NCBI GenBank assembly: GCA_033239125.1
Contig: BSWB01000006.1
Location: 114,684,242 to 114,748,241 of the forward strand
Origin: Fagopyrum homotropicum
Lineage: Eukaryota > Streptophyta > Magnoliopsida > Caryophyllales > Polygonaceae
DNA: 64,000 nucleotides
Reading direction: 5' to 3'
Shown here: one piece after another, positions 26,680 through 38,987 of the stretch
Layout: every line of letters begins with the position of its first letter
How positions within the stretch are numbered: the stretch's first letter is position 1
Made by a program: the position numbers and the translations under genes
Notes under the pieces: model-generated
The model's database searches: none
Seen by the model: only the letters and a program-made list of their open reading frames with translations
What the model was told of the DNA's origin: nothing

Positions 26680-27510
26680 CGGTTTAGATCCATACAACTT
26701 CACCATGAAGTTGTTTTTGAACTTCACTGGAGCCGTACCGAGATAAATACTATCTATTTCTTTCTTGATAAATCATATCAAATTATCACTTTAACTCAAA
26801 ACTCAAATTCTATTAATTCGAATTGAATAATTTTATATTTTGTAAGAGAAAAATAACAGATGAAAACTTAACATATTCTGTACATATCATGAACTTATGA
26901 TACATGTAAGAGTAATGAACTTATGATACATGTAAGAATATTATTGATTTAAAATTTTAGGTTTTAGTTGTGTAATTTTTTTTTTTATCAATTTACTCCG
27001 AGTTAACATGTCATATTGGCTCGGACTACTTCATATTTCATAGTTCATACTATCACATCATTTTACTTCACATTATCAAGGTTATCTAGGGTCGGGTTAT
27101 TTTGGACTAACGGGTCATTTCAAGTCGGTTTACTTTGGGCTAACAGGTCATTTCGGGTTGGATCACTTCAAGCTATCGAGTCATTTCGGTCATGTTACTT
27201 CGGGCTATCGAGTCATTTTGGGTCGGGTTACTTCGGGCTATCGGTTCATTTTGGGTCGGGTTACTTTGGGCTATCGGGTCATTTTGGGTCGGGTTGTCGG
27301 GTCGTTATCGAGTTATTCTACTTGGGTGTTATCGGGTCTGGGTCATTTTTGGGTTCGACCGTTCGGGTTATTTATTATTTCGGGTTAAATCAATATCAAG
27401 AGGGTCGGTTCCGAGTATTTTCTTTTTTAAATAATTTTCGGGGCCAGGTCGGGTTCGGGATCGGGTTAATCGGGTCGGTTTCACGGGTCAGGTCAACTTT
27501 TGGCAGCTCT

Positions 27511-29074
27511 AGGTTGCACCTAGATTGTCACACCAAAGTACTGGTGGGTGAGGCAATCTGATTTCTAGGTCTGCCATGAGATGTTGAATCCAAGTGTCTC
27601 ATTGGTGGTTGTGGCAATGGCACGATACTCTGCCTCTGTAGATGAGCGGGCTATTGTGTCTTGTTTTTTTGATTGCCCGGAGATAAGATTGGGTCCAAGG
27701 AAGATGTAGTCGGATCCTGTGGATCGTCTGTCCTGTTGATCCCCAACCCAATCGGAATCAGAGAAGGCTGAGAGGGTGGAGTTGGAGGAAGATGAGATGT
27801 GAAATTGTAAGTTGTTGGTGGAGTGTAGATAGCGCAAAATGCGTTTGATTGCTTGTCAGTGGCTCTGAGTGGGGGTGTGCATATGCTGGCATACTTTGTT
27901 CACATCAAAAGAAGTATGGGGTCTAGTGAAGGCTAGGTATTGAAGACTCCCTGCAATGTTGCGGTAGAGGTCAAGGTCACCAAAGGAAGTGTCATTGACT
28001 ACATCAGTGGTGCTAGAAGAGCCATAGGCGTTGCGACAGGCTTGGCATGATGCATTTGAGCCTTAGTTACCAATTCCTCTATGTACCTGAATTAAGATAA
28101 ATAAAATCATGTGGAGTCCCTTGTGACCTGAATGCCCAAAAAATAGTGAAGATCGCCCAAGTCTTTTACTGGAAAGAAGGCGTTGAGATCCTTGATGAGA
28201 TTATCTGCAAGGCAAGGGTTAGACAAAACTACCAACAAGTCATCAACATACACTAAAATGTATACCAATTGATCTCCCTAGCGATGAGAGAATAGAGAGG
28301 TGTCGGCTCGAGAAGGAGTGAAATTAAGGGAAAGAAGGGTGTTGCTTAACTTGCCAAACTAGGTATTAGGAGCCTGCTTAAGGTCATACAAAGATTTATG
28401 AAGTTTGCAGATGTAGGAAGGGTATTGGGAGTGTACAAAACCTGGGGGTTGTTGAACAAAGACGGCTTCTTCAAGGTCACCATGAAGAAAAGCGTTTTGG
28501 ATATCAAGTTGTCGAACCAACCAATTCTTCATGGCTGCAATGGATAGAAGAAGGCGTTTGGTGGTTGGTTTGGCTACTGACTGAAGGTTTCAGCATAGTC
28601 AATACCCTCAAGTTGATGAAAACCTTTGGTTACGAGACGAGCCTTTCTTCTTTCAATGGAACCATTGGAGTGGCGTTTTGTTTTGAAGATCCATTTGACA
28701 CCTAGAACATTGGATGCAGATTAAGGTGGCACAAGGGTCCAGGTGTTGGTTTTGAGAAGGGCATTGAACTCAGTTGTCATTGCATCTCTCTAGGCAAGGA
28801 ATTTCGAAGCTTCTGTGTAAGAGGAAGGCTCATCTGGAATAAGGGAGGAGAGAGAGCATGATGGTGGTTTAGAAGGCCATGGTATTGTTCCATCACTACG
28901 GTGAAGAGGCTTGGTAATTTTGTTCTGAAAGCATGTGGTCATTCGTGGCACAAGTTTTGGGGTAGGTTGAGGGTTAGTGGGCTCGGAAATAGTTGGAGGA
29001 GGAGGAGATAGGGGGGTAATGATTTTGGGCCGGCCTAGAGGAAGGAGGTGAAGAAGAGTTGGGCAAAGTTGGTG
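27511..29074 (-). pseudogene. Copia 3 reverse transcriptase and RNase H, upstream part
   Basis: Minus strand, from 29074: a proline-rich linker (GRPKIITPLSPPPPTISEP), the reverse transcriptase start WTLVPP and VKWIFKTKRHSNGSIERR, YVDD at 28239-28250, and RNase H DSDWVGD..DRRSTGSDYIF with SSTEAEYRA, then WCDNLGAT. Several stops and frameshifts interrupt it. The two flanking insertions separate it from the integrase and from the RNase H end. Confidence 0.85.
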
Positions 29075-29079
29075 AACTG

Positions 29080-30753
29080 TGTTCGCCACTTAGCGTGCGT
29101 GCAAATAAGTCTTAAATTTATAAAACTAGAAATCAAGCAAGCGAACCCGCAGTGTACGGATCGCGTAGTAGAGCAAGAATTCCAGAGTATCGAACACAGA
29201 GATTTGGGGGGATAAATTCAATTATAAAGTTGTCAAGCAAGTAAAAGGGTAAAACTTTTCAAATGTATTAGGAAACAGCAACCCTAAAGATCCAGGTATC
29301 TAATTGTGGCAATCGATTCAAGATATACTAAAGAACTAAGGACAGAGTTAAGAGTTGCAAAGGTCTACTAAGGTAAAGCAATGTACGGTGAAGTTCCAAG
29401 ACTTTATATGACTTATCTAAGGACACTCTCTATAAAGGTTGTTGAGGCTTCAGTATAGAAAGGATCTACAGACAAGAATTAGTCTCAAATACCCAAACTT
29501 GTAACCCAAGGATCAAGATAGGCTAAACCGATTAAGGTTGTGACACTCGAAATCGAAGTAGAGGTTGTTGAGGCTTCACTGCTACCTAGAAAAGACAAGT
29601 CTAGACTAGATTAAAGCAAATCTTTAACTTTGGATTAAAGTAAAAGCAAGGTTCGTAAACTGATACAAATTACGGGCAGATCTTGAGTTCCACGGCCGTG
29701 GAATCTCAAGAACAAACATTGATTTTGGTTCGGCGGCGAAATCTCTCTGACTCTCAGGGTGCAATCTGTTTACGATCGATCTATCATCATCTAAGCCACA
29801 ACTATCAACCCTTCACGTTAGAATTGCTAAAGGGTTTTAGCCAATAACTGTCATTATAATATCAAAATCAAGTTTAAGAAGAATGAAAGATGAAAACCTT
29901 CGAAAACCTTCAATAAATCTCAAGGCAATCTCAAATCCACACACAAAAGGAATAATGTATATCGGATTCAGAAATAAAACACAAATCAATAACGATCCTT
30001 GATAAGAACGAAGAACGGGATGTCAATCCGTCTCCTAATCAAACCTAAGGATAAAAGGCGTTACTTACGCCACAAGCAAGTCCCAAATCTTCAAACCCTC
30101 GCCAATCACGTTTTGCAAGCGCAAATCTCCGGACGTCCAATGCAACCCTAAGCACGTGTCCAAGCTTCCCCTAACGTCGGGGCTCCCAGTCCTAGGGCTG
30201 TCACCGTCCCTCTTCAATGTTGAAGGCTCTCGAATATTTGTAGGGATAAAACTAGGGTTTAACGATGAAACCCTAAATATTTGGGCTGAAAAGAAGTCGA
30301 GCCGCTGGTATTAAAAAATACTCTGGGCCGCGTCAGCAGGTATCAGAAAATACTTTGGCGCGTCAGGCGGTATCAAAAGATACTTTGGGCCATGTGACGG
30401 TATCAGAAGATACTTTGGCGCGTCTGACGGTATCAGAAGATAATTTGGGCCGCGTCAGACGGTATCAGAATATACTTTGGGCCGCCAGACGGTATAAGAG
30501 AATACTTTGGCGCGTCCTAACTTCCTTTTATGCTCCTTTTTGTCTCGCTTCAAGGCTTAATCCTTAAATATGCTATTTCGCTCCATAATTCGCCAAATTA
30601 CCTATAAATGCAATAAAACTCTGTGTAGACGTCTATTCTTGCAAAGTAGGTGAATATAACCATAAATGCCATGAATGTATGTCTATGGATGCAAAATAAA
30701 GGGAAAATCTATATAAATACATTCCTAAAAATAGGTCATAATTCATGTCATCA
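29080..30753 (-). repeat. Athila-like 3' LTR
   Basis: Differs from the other LTR by only a few substitutions in the parts I compared, so the insertion is young. Holds a tandem array (30300-30510) and a TTCCACGGCCGTGGAA palindrome near 29690. Confidence 0.92.
30300..30510. repeat. About 30-bp minisatellite in Athila-like LTR
   Basis: Seven units of about 28-31 bases of the type GGTATCAGAAGATACTTTGG followed by GCGCGTC or GCCGCGTC. The second array is at 35195-35410. The frame ARQAVSKDTLG arises from this repeat and is not a gene. Confidence 0.88.
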
Positions 30754-30775
30754 AAATACCCCATACTTGCCTCTT

Positions 30776-30962
30776 GCTTGTCCCTAAGCAAGATTCAAAC
30801 CTAAAATACAAGATGATATGGATTATGAATATGTAAAAATAAAGAAAAACCACAATATTTTGGTTGTGCTTGTCCCTAAGCAAGGTTCAAACCTAAAATA
30901 CAAGATGATATGGATTATGAATATGTAAAAATAAAGAAAAACCACAATATTTTGGTTGTGCT
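30776..30962. repeat. About 94-bp tandem duplication near the polypurine tract
   Basis: Two direct copies starting at TTGCTTGTCCCTAAGCAAG/TGCTTGTCCCTAAGCAAGG, adjoining, with almost no difference. They lie just inside the 3' LTR end of the element's internal region. Confidence 0.9.
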
Positions 30963-32603
30963 TCTATTCATATATCACCCTCAAATGGTTGCTTCATAGC
31001 TAATGAAAATCATTATATGATCAAAAAGAATTATATCATGAAAAGGATAATCACACTTTGGAAGAAAATCATAACATGCATCATAACTTGCACTATATTA
31101 AAATCAATCATGAGGAATCCAGTTTAGACCACAAAGCCAAACAACATACTCAAAGATCTTAAGGTCTTTCAAGCAAAGGTCAAGAAACGTGAATAGGTGG
31201 AAAACTTATAAAGGAATGTGGTGTATGAATCCGGGAAAAAGGAACAACACAAACTCTTTTTCTTTTTACTAATTGAACTAACTACCAATTTAGAGCTTTG
31301 CTCTTTACTTTTTTTCACAAATTCTTTCTCGACTTTACTTTTGGAAGTATGGACAGCGGTGCACAAAAACCGAAGCCTAGGAAATCGGCGTTTCTCAATT
31401 TCGAGATGCCTCAAACCCTTGATGCCCATACCATAATCCGTTAGGAATATCGCTCAATCCGACTTTGGCAAGACACAAACAACCGGCTATGTGAATGGTG
31501 CCGAGTTACTCATCGTCATGATTGACTTCCCCAAACCTACAATTTCTTTCTATTCTTTGAATGCAAAATTTTGCTTTCGTGGCCCTCCCACATCAAACAT
31601 GCCAAAACTCAACTCTTCCTAATTCCCGGATAGGTAAAGGAGGCTATTATTTCAATGAGGGGCTAAATGATCAAAGAAAGAAGTAAGAAAATCGAAGTGC
31701 CTTAATCATTTCAATAAGAAGTGTAAGAACTTATATGCGGTTTCAACCTTCAACACTCAACATGATTTAGAATGAAAGCGAATTATCAAACATGCATGAA
31801 GTTATATCAAAGTATTCAAATCTCACATATGTCATAAATCAATTCAAGCATATCAAAATCATCATAGCTATTCCACAAAACAATGTTCATCATAGAGATC
31901 ATATCCATTCTAGAAGCACGAAAATTTTAAAATTTTTCAATTTTTTTTAAAATTTTCAAAATCATATGATGCAAGACATAAAACATGCAAATGGTATTGC
32001 AAATACCTCCACCCCATACTTAAAACTCACATTGTCCCCAATGTGAAGAAAAGAAAAGATGGAAAATGATACTCACAATGTAAGATGGCGAATCAGGCAA
32101 GGCGAATCATCATTGAACGGTGGTGGTGAGAATCTATATAAGCTCAATAGGAAGTTTTGAATACTCCAATCAGTGTCAAAGAACGAAGAAGAGGAACGTC
32201 TTTCCGCCGAAAATTTTTTCGAAATTTTTTTTTTTTTCAGTTCGGGAATTTCCACGGCCGTGGTTTTGGCCGTGGAACTTTCTGTTGCTCTCGACAAAGC
32301 ATTCCACGGTCCAATTTAGCAAACCACGGCCGTGGTTTTGCCTCTTTGGCCGTAGAATCCTCTAATGCTCGCCAAAAGTCCAAGTTTCGTCAATCTTTCG
32401 GCCTTTCCTCCCTAATTTGCTCAATTCTTTTTCCTGGCATCCAAAAACATAAACATACCGGAAGGTATCGAAGAAAAACAAACAAAAACATCTACTCTAA
32501 TCTAAGAAAAAGAAAAACAAAAAGCAAGAATGCATTACCTTGGGTTGCCTCCCAAGAAGCGCTTGATTTAACGTCGCTAGCTGGACCTATGTCCATAGAT
32601 GAC

Positions 32604-33669
32604 TCAATGCACCTTGAACATCTTGGATTGCTCTTCAAATCCATCATAGAGCTCTTCCAAGAAATCTCCGGTTCCTAATTTCACCGGCAAGTGGTAAGAT
32701 CTCCCACGTACAAGCTTGTACGGTTTGACTCTCACCGGAATCCTCCTAGCTTTCTTATGCTTTAATGGGACATAATTCAGCCTTGCGACCCATCCTTTCC
32801 TAGATCGAGAAATCAGTTTCTCGAGAATCCTCCTTGCCTCCCCATCTCCAGCTTGGGGATAATGTATGGTCTTCGTCATGTGAATGACCCCATACTTGAA
32901 CAAAAGACACTTATTGGCATTGCCCTTGAAGTGCTTGCCAAATTTACTCCTTGTAGTCCAAGGAGCATCTAGTTCCAGCAATTTTAATGAAGGTTTCATC
33001 TTCGCCTTAGGAGGTTCTTTTGGAAGAGACCTCCAACTCTCCGGTGCATTCCTAAAAAAATTAGATATTTTAATAGGAATTTCAAAGGAAGTAAGAGAAT
33101 GTACCTTGTAAAGTTCTTCAAGGCTTGGGACAAGGTTCATGTTGGGATGATGATCCACATATGAAATATCTCCCAACTCAGCTGGATCCTTTTCAACCTT
33201 GGCCACAGTTTCAGTGATTTGGCCAAGGTTCTCCACTTCTTCCTCTTCTTCAATGAGGACTTCAAGAGGACCTTCAGATTCGAGCGGAGGAACGCTCGAA
33301 ACTTGTAATTCTTTCTTGCTAGATGAACGATTTTCCATGGCTTTTTTAAGCTTAGAAATATTCTTTTTTTTCCTCTTCTATCACTTTTGAACGACGATCA
33401 TTACTTTCTTTGAACTCCTCAATTTTCATTATCAATTTATCCAACATCAATTCCTTCGCATCTTTGAGCGGTTTCTTTTTAACCTTCTTTGGCTAGTGCA
33501 ACTTATCCCATCTTGCAAATTCATCTTCAATGGCTTGTTCACATTCTCTTTCGCTGTCAAACCAATAAAAGGCGTATTTCTCTACCAAGTATTCGTAATA
33601 ATCTGCTCTAGCCGTTTGCTTCGCTACCCATATTGGATCGTATGGAGCCTTACAACCCTTAACAGCCAT
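32604..33669 (-). pseudogene. Gag-like frame of the Athila-like element, broken
   Basis: From ATG at 33669 the frame reads MAVKGCKAPYDPIWVAKQTA and is rich in aromatic and charged residues. TAG at 33493-33495 stops it, a coding-like lysine/glutamate-rich stretch follows, and a frameshift in a poly-A run near 33360 leads into a 244-residue frame (33338-32604) with a long acidic run (EEEEEVENLGQ). Position just after the primer site and the charge pattern suggest gag, but I see no zinc knuckle, protease or polymerase. Product name is inferred from place only. Confidence 0.5.
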
Positions 33670-33718
33670 TGGTGACCCTGAAAACTCAAAAACTCATACC
33701 GAAAAGATATCAATTAAC

Positions 33719-33973
33719 AAGAACAAAGCTCCCAAGCTTGAAAACCGATAACCGAATTCGGCCTAAACCAAATCCCCGGCAACGGCGCCAAAAACTTGTT
33801 CTTTGGCGAAAATCTGTTCCGTTGCCGGAACAAGAACTTCGTATGTACCTAAGAACACAAACCTGCAAGAACACTCAAGAGAGATATCAAATAACAAGAG
33901 CAAAGCTCCCAAGCTTGACAATCGATAACCGAATTCGGTCTAAACCAAATCCCCGGCAACGGCGCCAAAAACT
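33719..33973 (-). repeat. Duplicated leader with two tRNA-Asp primer-binding sites
   Basis: The primer-site motif TCCCCGGCAACGGCGCCA (plus-strand form) occurs at 33773-33790 and again at 33950-33967, inside a direct repeat about 177 bases apart (33719-33800 and 33896-33974). Only the one next to the LTR is in the normal place. Confidence 0.9.
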
Positions 33974-35648
33974 TGTTCGCCACTTAGCGTGCGTGCAAAT
34001 AAGTCTTAAATTTAGAAAACTAGAAATCAAGCAAGCGAACCCGCAGTGTACGGATCGCGTAGTAGAGCAAGAATTCCAGAGTATCGAACACAGGGATTTG
34101 GGGGGATAAATTCAATTATAAAGTTGTCAAGAAAATAAAAGGGTAAAGCTTTTCAAATGTATTGGGAAAACAGCAACCCTAAAGATCTAGGTATCTAATT
34201 GTGGCAATCGATTCAAGATATACTAAAGAACTAAGGACATAGTTAAGAGTTGCAAAGGTATACTAAGGTAAAGCAATGTACGGTGAAGTTCCAAGACTTT
34301 ATATGACTTATCTAAGGACACTCTCTATAAAGGTTGTTGAGGCTTCAGTATAGAAAAGATCTAAAGACAAGAATTAGTCTCAAATACCCAAACTTGTAAC
34401 CCAAGGATCAAGATAGGCTAAACCGATTAAGGTTGTGACACTCGAAATCGAAGTAGAGGTTGTTGAGGCTTCACTGCTACCTAGAAAAGACAAGTCTAGA
34501 CTAGATTAAAGCAAATCTTTAACTTTGGATTAAAGTAAAAGCAAGATTCGTAAACTGGTAGAAATTACGGGCAGATCTTGAGTTCCACGACCGTGGAATC
34601 TCAAGAACAAACCGTGATTTTGGTTCGGCGGCGAACTCTCTCTGACTCTCAGGGTGCAATCTGTTTACGATCGATCTATCATCATCTAAGCCACAACTAT
34701 CAACCCTTCACGTTAGAATTGCTAAAGGGTTTTAGCCAATAACTGTCATTATAATATCAAAATCAAGTTTAAGAAGAATGAAAGATGAAAACCTTCGAAA
34801 ACCTTCAATAAATCTCAAGTCAATCTCAAATCCACACACAAAAGGAATAATGTATATCGGATTCAGAAATAAAACACAAATCAATAACGATCCTTGATAA
34901 GAACGAAGAACGGGATGTCAATTCGTCTCCTAATCAAACCTAAGGATAAAAGGCGTTACTTACGCCACAAGCAAGTCCCAAATCTTCAAACCCTCGCCAA
35001 TCACGTTTTGCAAGCGCAAATCTCGGGACGTCCAATGCAACCCTAAGCACGTGTCCAAGCTTCCCCTAACGTCGGGGCTCCCAGTCCTAGGGCTGTCACC
35101 GTCCCTCTTCAATGTTGAAGGCTCTCGAATATTTGTAGGGATAAAACTAGGGTTTAACGATAAAACCCTAAATATTTGGGCTGAAAAGAAGTCGAGCCGC
35201 TGGTATCAGAAAATACTCTGGGCCGCGTCAGCAGGTATCAGATAATACTTTGGCGCGTCAGGCGGTATCAAAAGATACTTTGGGCCGTGTGACGGTATCA
35301 AAAGATACTTTGGCGCGTCTGACGGTATCAGAAGATAATTCGGGCCGCGTCAGACGGTATCAGAATATACTTTGGGCCGCCAGACGGTATAAGAGAATAC
35401 TTTGGCGCGTCCTAACTTCCTTTTATGCTCCTTTTTGTCTCGCTTCAAGGCTTAATCCTTAAATATGCTATTTCGCTCCATAATTCGCCAAATTACCTAC
35501 AAATGCAATAAAACTCTGTGTAGACGTCTATTCTTGCAAAGTAGGTGAATATAACCATAAATGCCATGAATGTATGTCTATGGATGCAAAATAAAGAGAA
35601 AATCTATATAAATACATTCCTAAAAATAGGTCATAATTCATGTCATCA
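33974..35648 (-). repeat. Athila-like 5' LTR
   Basis: 1675 bases, near-identical to 29080-30753, followed by target duplication AACTG. Minisatellite at about 35195-35410. Confidence 0.92.
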
Positions 35649-35653
35649 AACTG

Positions 35654-38097
35654 TAGTTGGGTTGTGCCAATTTCTGAGGTTGTGGTGAAATGGGCCTTGG
35701 TGAAATGGGCCGAAGATGATCATGAAGAAGTGGTAAGTTAAAGTGAGTTTGTTTTGTGGATGAAGGAAGTTGAAAATGACATCTCTTGAGATGTACATTC
35801 TTTTAGCTTTCCAATCATAACACAAATAGCCCTTGTTATTTGAGCTATACCCAAGAAAGACGGTGGGCTTAGATCGAAAAGATAGTTTGTGTTTATTGTA
35901 GGGACGTAGGTTGGGAAAGCGAGACAACCAAACGTTTTGAGGAATGTGTAGTCGGGTTTGTCATTGAATAGAACTTCAAATGGGGACATGTTTCAAGAAT
36001 AGGGGTGGGAGTTCGGTTGATGAGGTAGGTAAACGTTTCAAAGGCAAAATCTCAATAGGAGAGCGGAAGTGAGGCATGTTTGAGTAGCGTAAGACCCATG
36101 TCAACAACTCGTCTATGTCTAGTCTCAATGCTTCCATTTTGTTGGTGCGAGTATGGACACGTAAGGCGATGATGTAACCAAGTTCTCGAAGAGGGGTACG
36201 AGAGGTTTAAATTCGGTGCCGCCATCGGCTTGAATTGATTTGATTGTGGTGGAAAATTGATTGATGGTGAGTTTGATAAATGTTGTAAGAATATAAGTGA
36301 CTTGGGATTTTGTAGAGATAGGAAAAATCCATAAGAATTTTGACCAATCATCAACCACAGAGATGTAAGAATTGTTGTCATTTAGAGAAATATGATGGGA
36401 AGGTCCCCAAACATCCATAAACAAAAGCTGAAGAGGCCCATTAGATCTGAAGGAGAAGCCGGATGGGGGAGCGAGTGGGCCCTAGCCCAAGAGCACGAGG
36501 TGCAGGATGAAGTAGTTACTGGGCCGACTAGGCCTTTAGGGTTAATTTGAAGTTGCTGAAAAAGTTGTTGAAGGATCCATTTGTTAGGATGTCCAAGGCG
36601 GCACTGCTAGGTTTCAAATGTGGATGAGGTACACGACAAAAGAAGAGAAGGTGGTGGGTGTTGAAGACTAGTGGTCGACAATAGCTTGTACAATGCCTTC
36701 AACGGGACCCCGAAGCAGCTCTGCCCTTGTCAGATTGTCCTTTGCAACAAAGAAATCAGTGTGAAATTCAAAGAAAACGCAATTATCTCTACAAAATTGA
36801 TGTACAAAGAGGAGGTTTGTTGAAATTGAAGGAGTGTGTAGAATATGAAGAAGGGTGAACGATCTGTGAGGTGACGAGATGAACGAGGAACCATGATTGA
36901 GGATGGGAATGGTTGATCCATCGTCAAGGTAAACACAATCGGTACCACCATAGGGTAGTGAATCGAGTCGGAGATTCGTGAGGTCAGGGGTGCAATGGTT
37001 AATTGCTCTCGTATCAAGGTACCAATGGGTGGTGTGCCTACATTGATGGTGGTGGTGGGGACTAATAAGCCTGATCAAATCTATGCCAACAAGCCAAAGC
37101 AGTGTACCCTGGCTTGGAACAGACCTGTCAAATAGGACGAGGTGAGCCACTGAAGTTGGAGGGTTGCTCTGTACCACAACCTTGATTATGATTCCTGGAA
37201 GAATCAGTGGTGTTGTTGTGGTTGACATGTTCTTGCCCTCTTCCTTGATTTGGATTGGGACCCCTGTTGGTGGTCCGGCCAAGGCCTCTATTGTTTGCTG
37301 AGGTATAGTGTGCCTCATGGGTGGAGGTGTTGTTTGCAGACATGGTGGGAGTAGGAAGAAGGCCATTGTCTTGATGCTTAAGGTGTGCTTCATGGACCAG
37401 AAGGTATGACAGGATTTGGTTTGGGGAAGGTAGAGTAGGTTGGGTTGACAAGGCTGTGACAATGGAGTCATAATCTGGACCAAGGCCAGCCAAGAGAAAG
37501 GTTGTAAACTCAGAATCTGGGATGTGGTGGCATGTAGAAGAGAGGCTAGAGATGAGGGTTTTGGCCTTGTGAAAATAGTTATGAATTGAGGTGTCCCCTT
37601 TCCTGAGGGAGGCAATCTAGAGTCTCGCATGGACCACCTGTGCACTGGAGCGAGCAGCGAAGCTGCCATGAGGAGAGTCCAAATCTAGGCAGAGGTGGAG
37701 TAGTCCATAACCTAGACTAGAACTCCTTCTATAAGACTAGCAAGGAGGATGGCCATGACTAGTTGGTCCTTGGCCATCCATTTTTTGTATTCTGGATTAG
37801 GATTGTTGCTCTTGGTGGGTGTTGGACACGTACATGAGCCATCGACAAGGCCATAAAGATCTTGTGCTCAAAACAGGGGTGTGATCTAGGCACGCCATAG
37901 AGGAAAATTGGTTTAGTTAAGTTTGACAGTGAGGAGGCTGGAGATAGAAGAAGAGGATAAAGAGATGTTGTTGGATGAGGATGGTGTCCTGGTGGGGGAA
38001 GGGGTGGTGTAGGTGTTGATGGAGGAGTTGGGGTAGAGAGGAGTGGGAAGAGCTGGAGATTTTTGTTTTGTAGTGGAGGTAGATGTTTGTCCTTATC
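35654..38097 (-). pseudogene. Copia 3 gag, protease and integrase
   Basis: Minus strand from 38097: gag (about 38060-37130) with MAGLGPDYDSIVTALSTQP; glycine/asparagine-rich gag end; protease with WYLDTRAINH (about 37020), where the catalytic DTG has become DTR; pre-integrase to about 36660; integrase MDVWGPSHHISLNDNNSYIS, FKLTINQFSTTIKSIQADGG and TKWKH (36424-36125), then FKTFGCLAFP and FLGYSSNNKGYLCYD (35989-35700). Many stops and frame changes. The frame is cut at 35653 by the Athila-like element. Confidence 0.85.
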
Positions 38098-38109
38098 CCT
38101 CTGATACCA

Positions 38110-38225
38110 TACTATAACATGTTCTGTATTTCATTAATTCCACATATTACAGCATACATCATATAGATAGATAAGATTGTATGTAGATGGGCTATGCTAT
38201 GGATTGTTATTTATTGGGCTTAGTA
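38110..38225 (-). repeat. Copia 3 5' LTR (116 bp)
   Basis: Begins TACTATAACATG and ends GGGCTTAGTA. The primer site TGGTATCAGAGG on the minus strand (38098-38109) abuts it without spacer. Confidence 0.9.
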
Positions 38226-38601
38226 TAAACCCTTGAAACTAAAAACACAAATATAGGCTACCTTCATCGAACGGCCACGGAAGACGACGGGAAGAAAGAA
38301 TGTAGGGAATCAGGCGTCTGTATAATAGAGCGAGGAAAAGTGGTGGGGATGATCTTCTGATAAGATGTATGGAGCGGTGAATCTATCTTGGATTTGGAGG
38401 CAGGAGGGGAAAACACGTGTGTAAAGGGAACGTGAAGTAGCTAGGAGAGGTGGCAAGCCCTAACGCTACACGAAGGAAGTTTTAGTTTTGGCCCAATTGA
38501 AGGAAACTTTGTCCCCTTTAAATGCGGCCTAATAAATGAGATTCGAGCCCAAAGTGTGTTACTCTTCCAAACTCTAAATCAAACTTATGTTGTATAAAGG
38601 A
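38226..38601 (-). other. Helitron 2 5' end segment
   Basis: No gene. On the minus strand it starts TCCTTTATACAACATAAG at the Helitron 5' end and continues into pyrimidine-rich DNA resembling a promoter and leader, then meets copia 3. It probably belongs to the captured gene whose exons resume at 13001. Confidence 0.5.
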
Positions 38602-38987
38602 TTTGTAATGCAATCATCTATTGCATTACAAAATAGGGATCTATCTAAGAGGTAAAGGCAACTTGCTTCTTCACTTGGATATAACTGGCTCAAAATGAAG
38701 CGAACAAGAATGGTGTGATGTAGAAGCCGGTTAGTAGTTGTCAGTATAATAACAGAATGAATACCTGTGATGAAGACATTAAGAGAATCAAACAAAAACT
38801 GATATGCACATGTGATGAGAGGACCAGAAGATTGAACTGACCCTTTTCTAATGATGGATCAACAATGTCTTTGTTATGAACAGATGCCTAGCTCCATTGT
38901 AGAAATTGTTCGCCTACGGATTGGGGAACCAAATGATGGATTATTGTCTTTAATCAATACATCCATCACGTATTATTTCGGAAAGAT
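38602..38987. repeat. Partial copy of the IP5P 3' flank (block A continuation)
   Basis: Aligns closely with 49436-49820 downstream of the 5-phosphatase gene, including the TTGTAATGCAATCATCT start and CAACAATGTCTTTGTTATGA. It is the right half of block A, separated from 3927 by Helitron 2. It ends at 38988, about 78 bases before the equivalent of the phosphatase stop codon, where a copia remnant begins. Frames here are not genes. Confidence 0.88.

Larger units (their letters stand above)
29080..35648 (-). mobile_element. Non-autonomous Athila/Tat-like LTR retrotransposon
   Basis: Near-identical LTRs (29080-30753, 1674 bases; 33974-35648, 1675 bases) begin TGTTCGCCACTTAG and end TGTCATCA on the plus strand. 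A perfect 5-base duplication AACTG is at 29075-29079 and 35649-35653. The primer-binding site, complementary to tRNA-Asp (TGGCGCCGTTGCCGGGGA on the minus strand), is at 33950-33967, so the element runs on the minus strand. Its internal region is 3.2 kb and has a broken gag-like frame but no protease, reverse transcriptase or integrase. It must rely on a related element. It lies in copia 3 between integrase and reverse transcriptase. Confidence 0.92.

Noticed and set aside
30355..30567. Two near-identical 70-codon frames here and at 35250-35462
   Set aside because: They arise from the 30-bp minisatellite in the two Athila-like LTRs.
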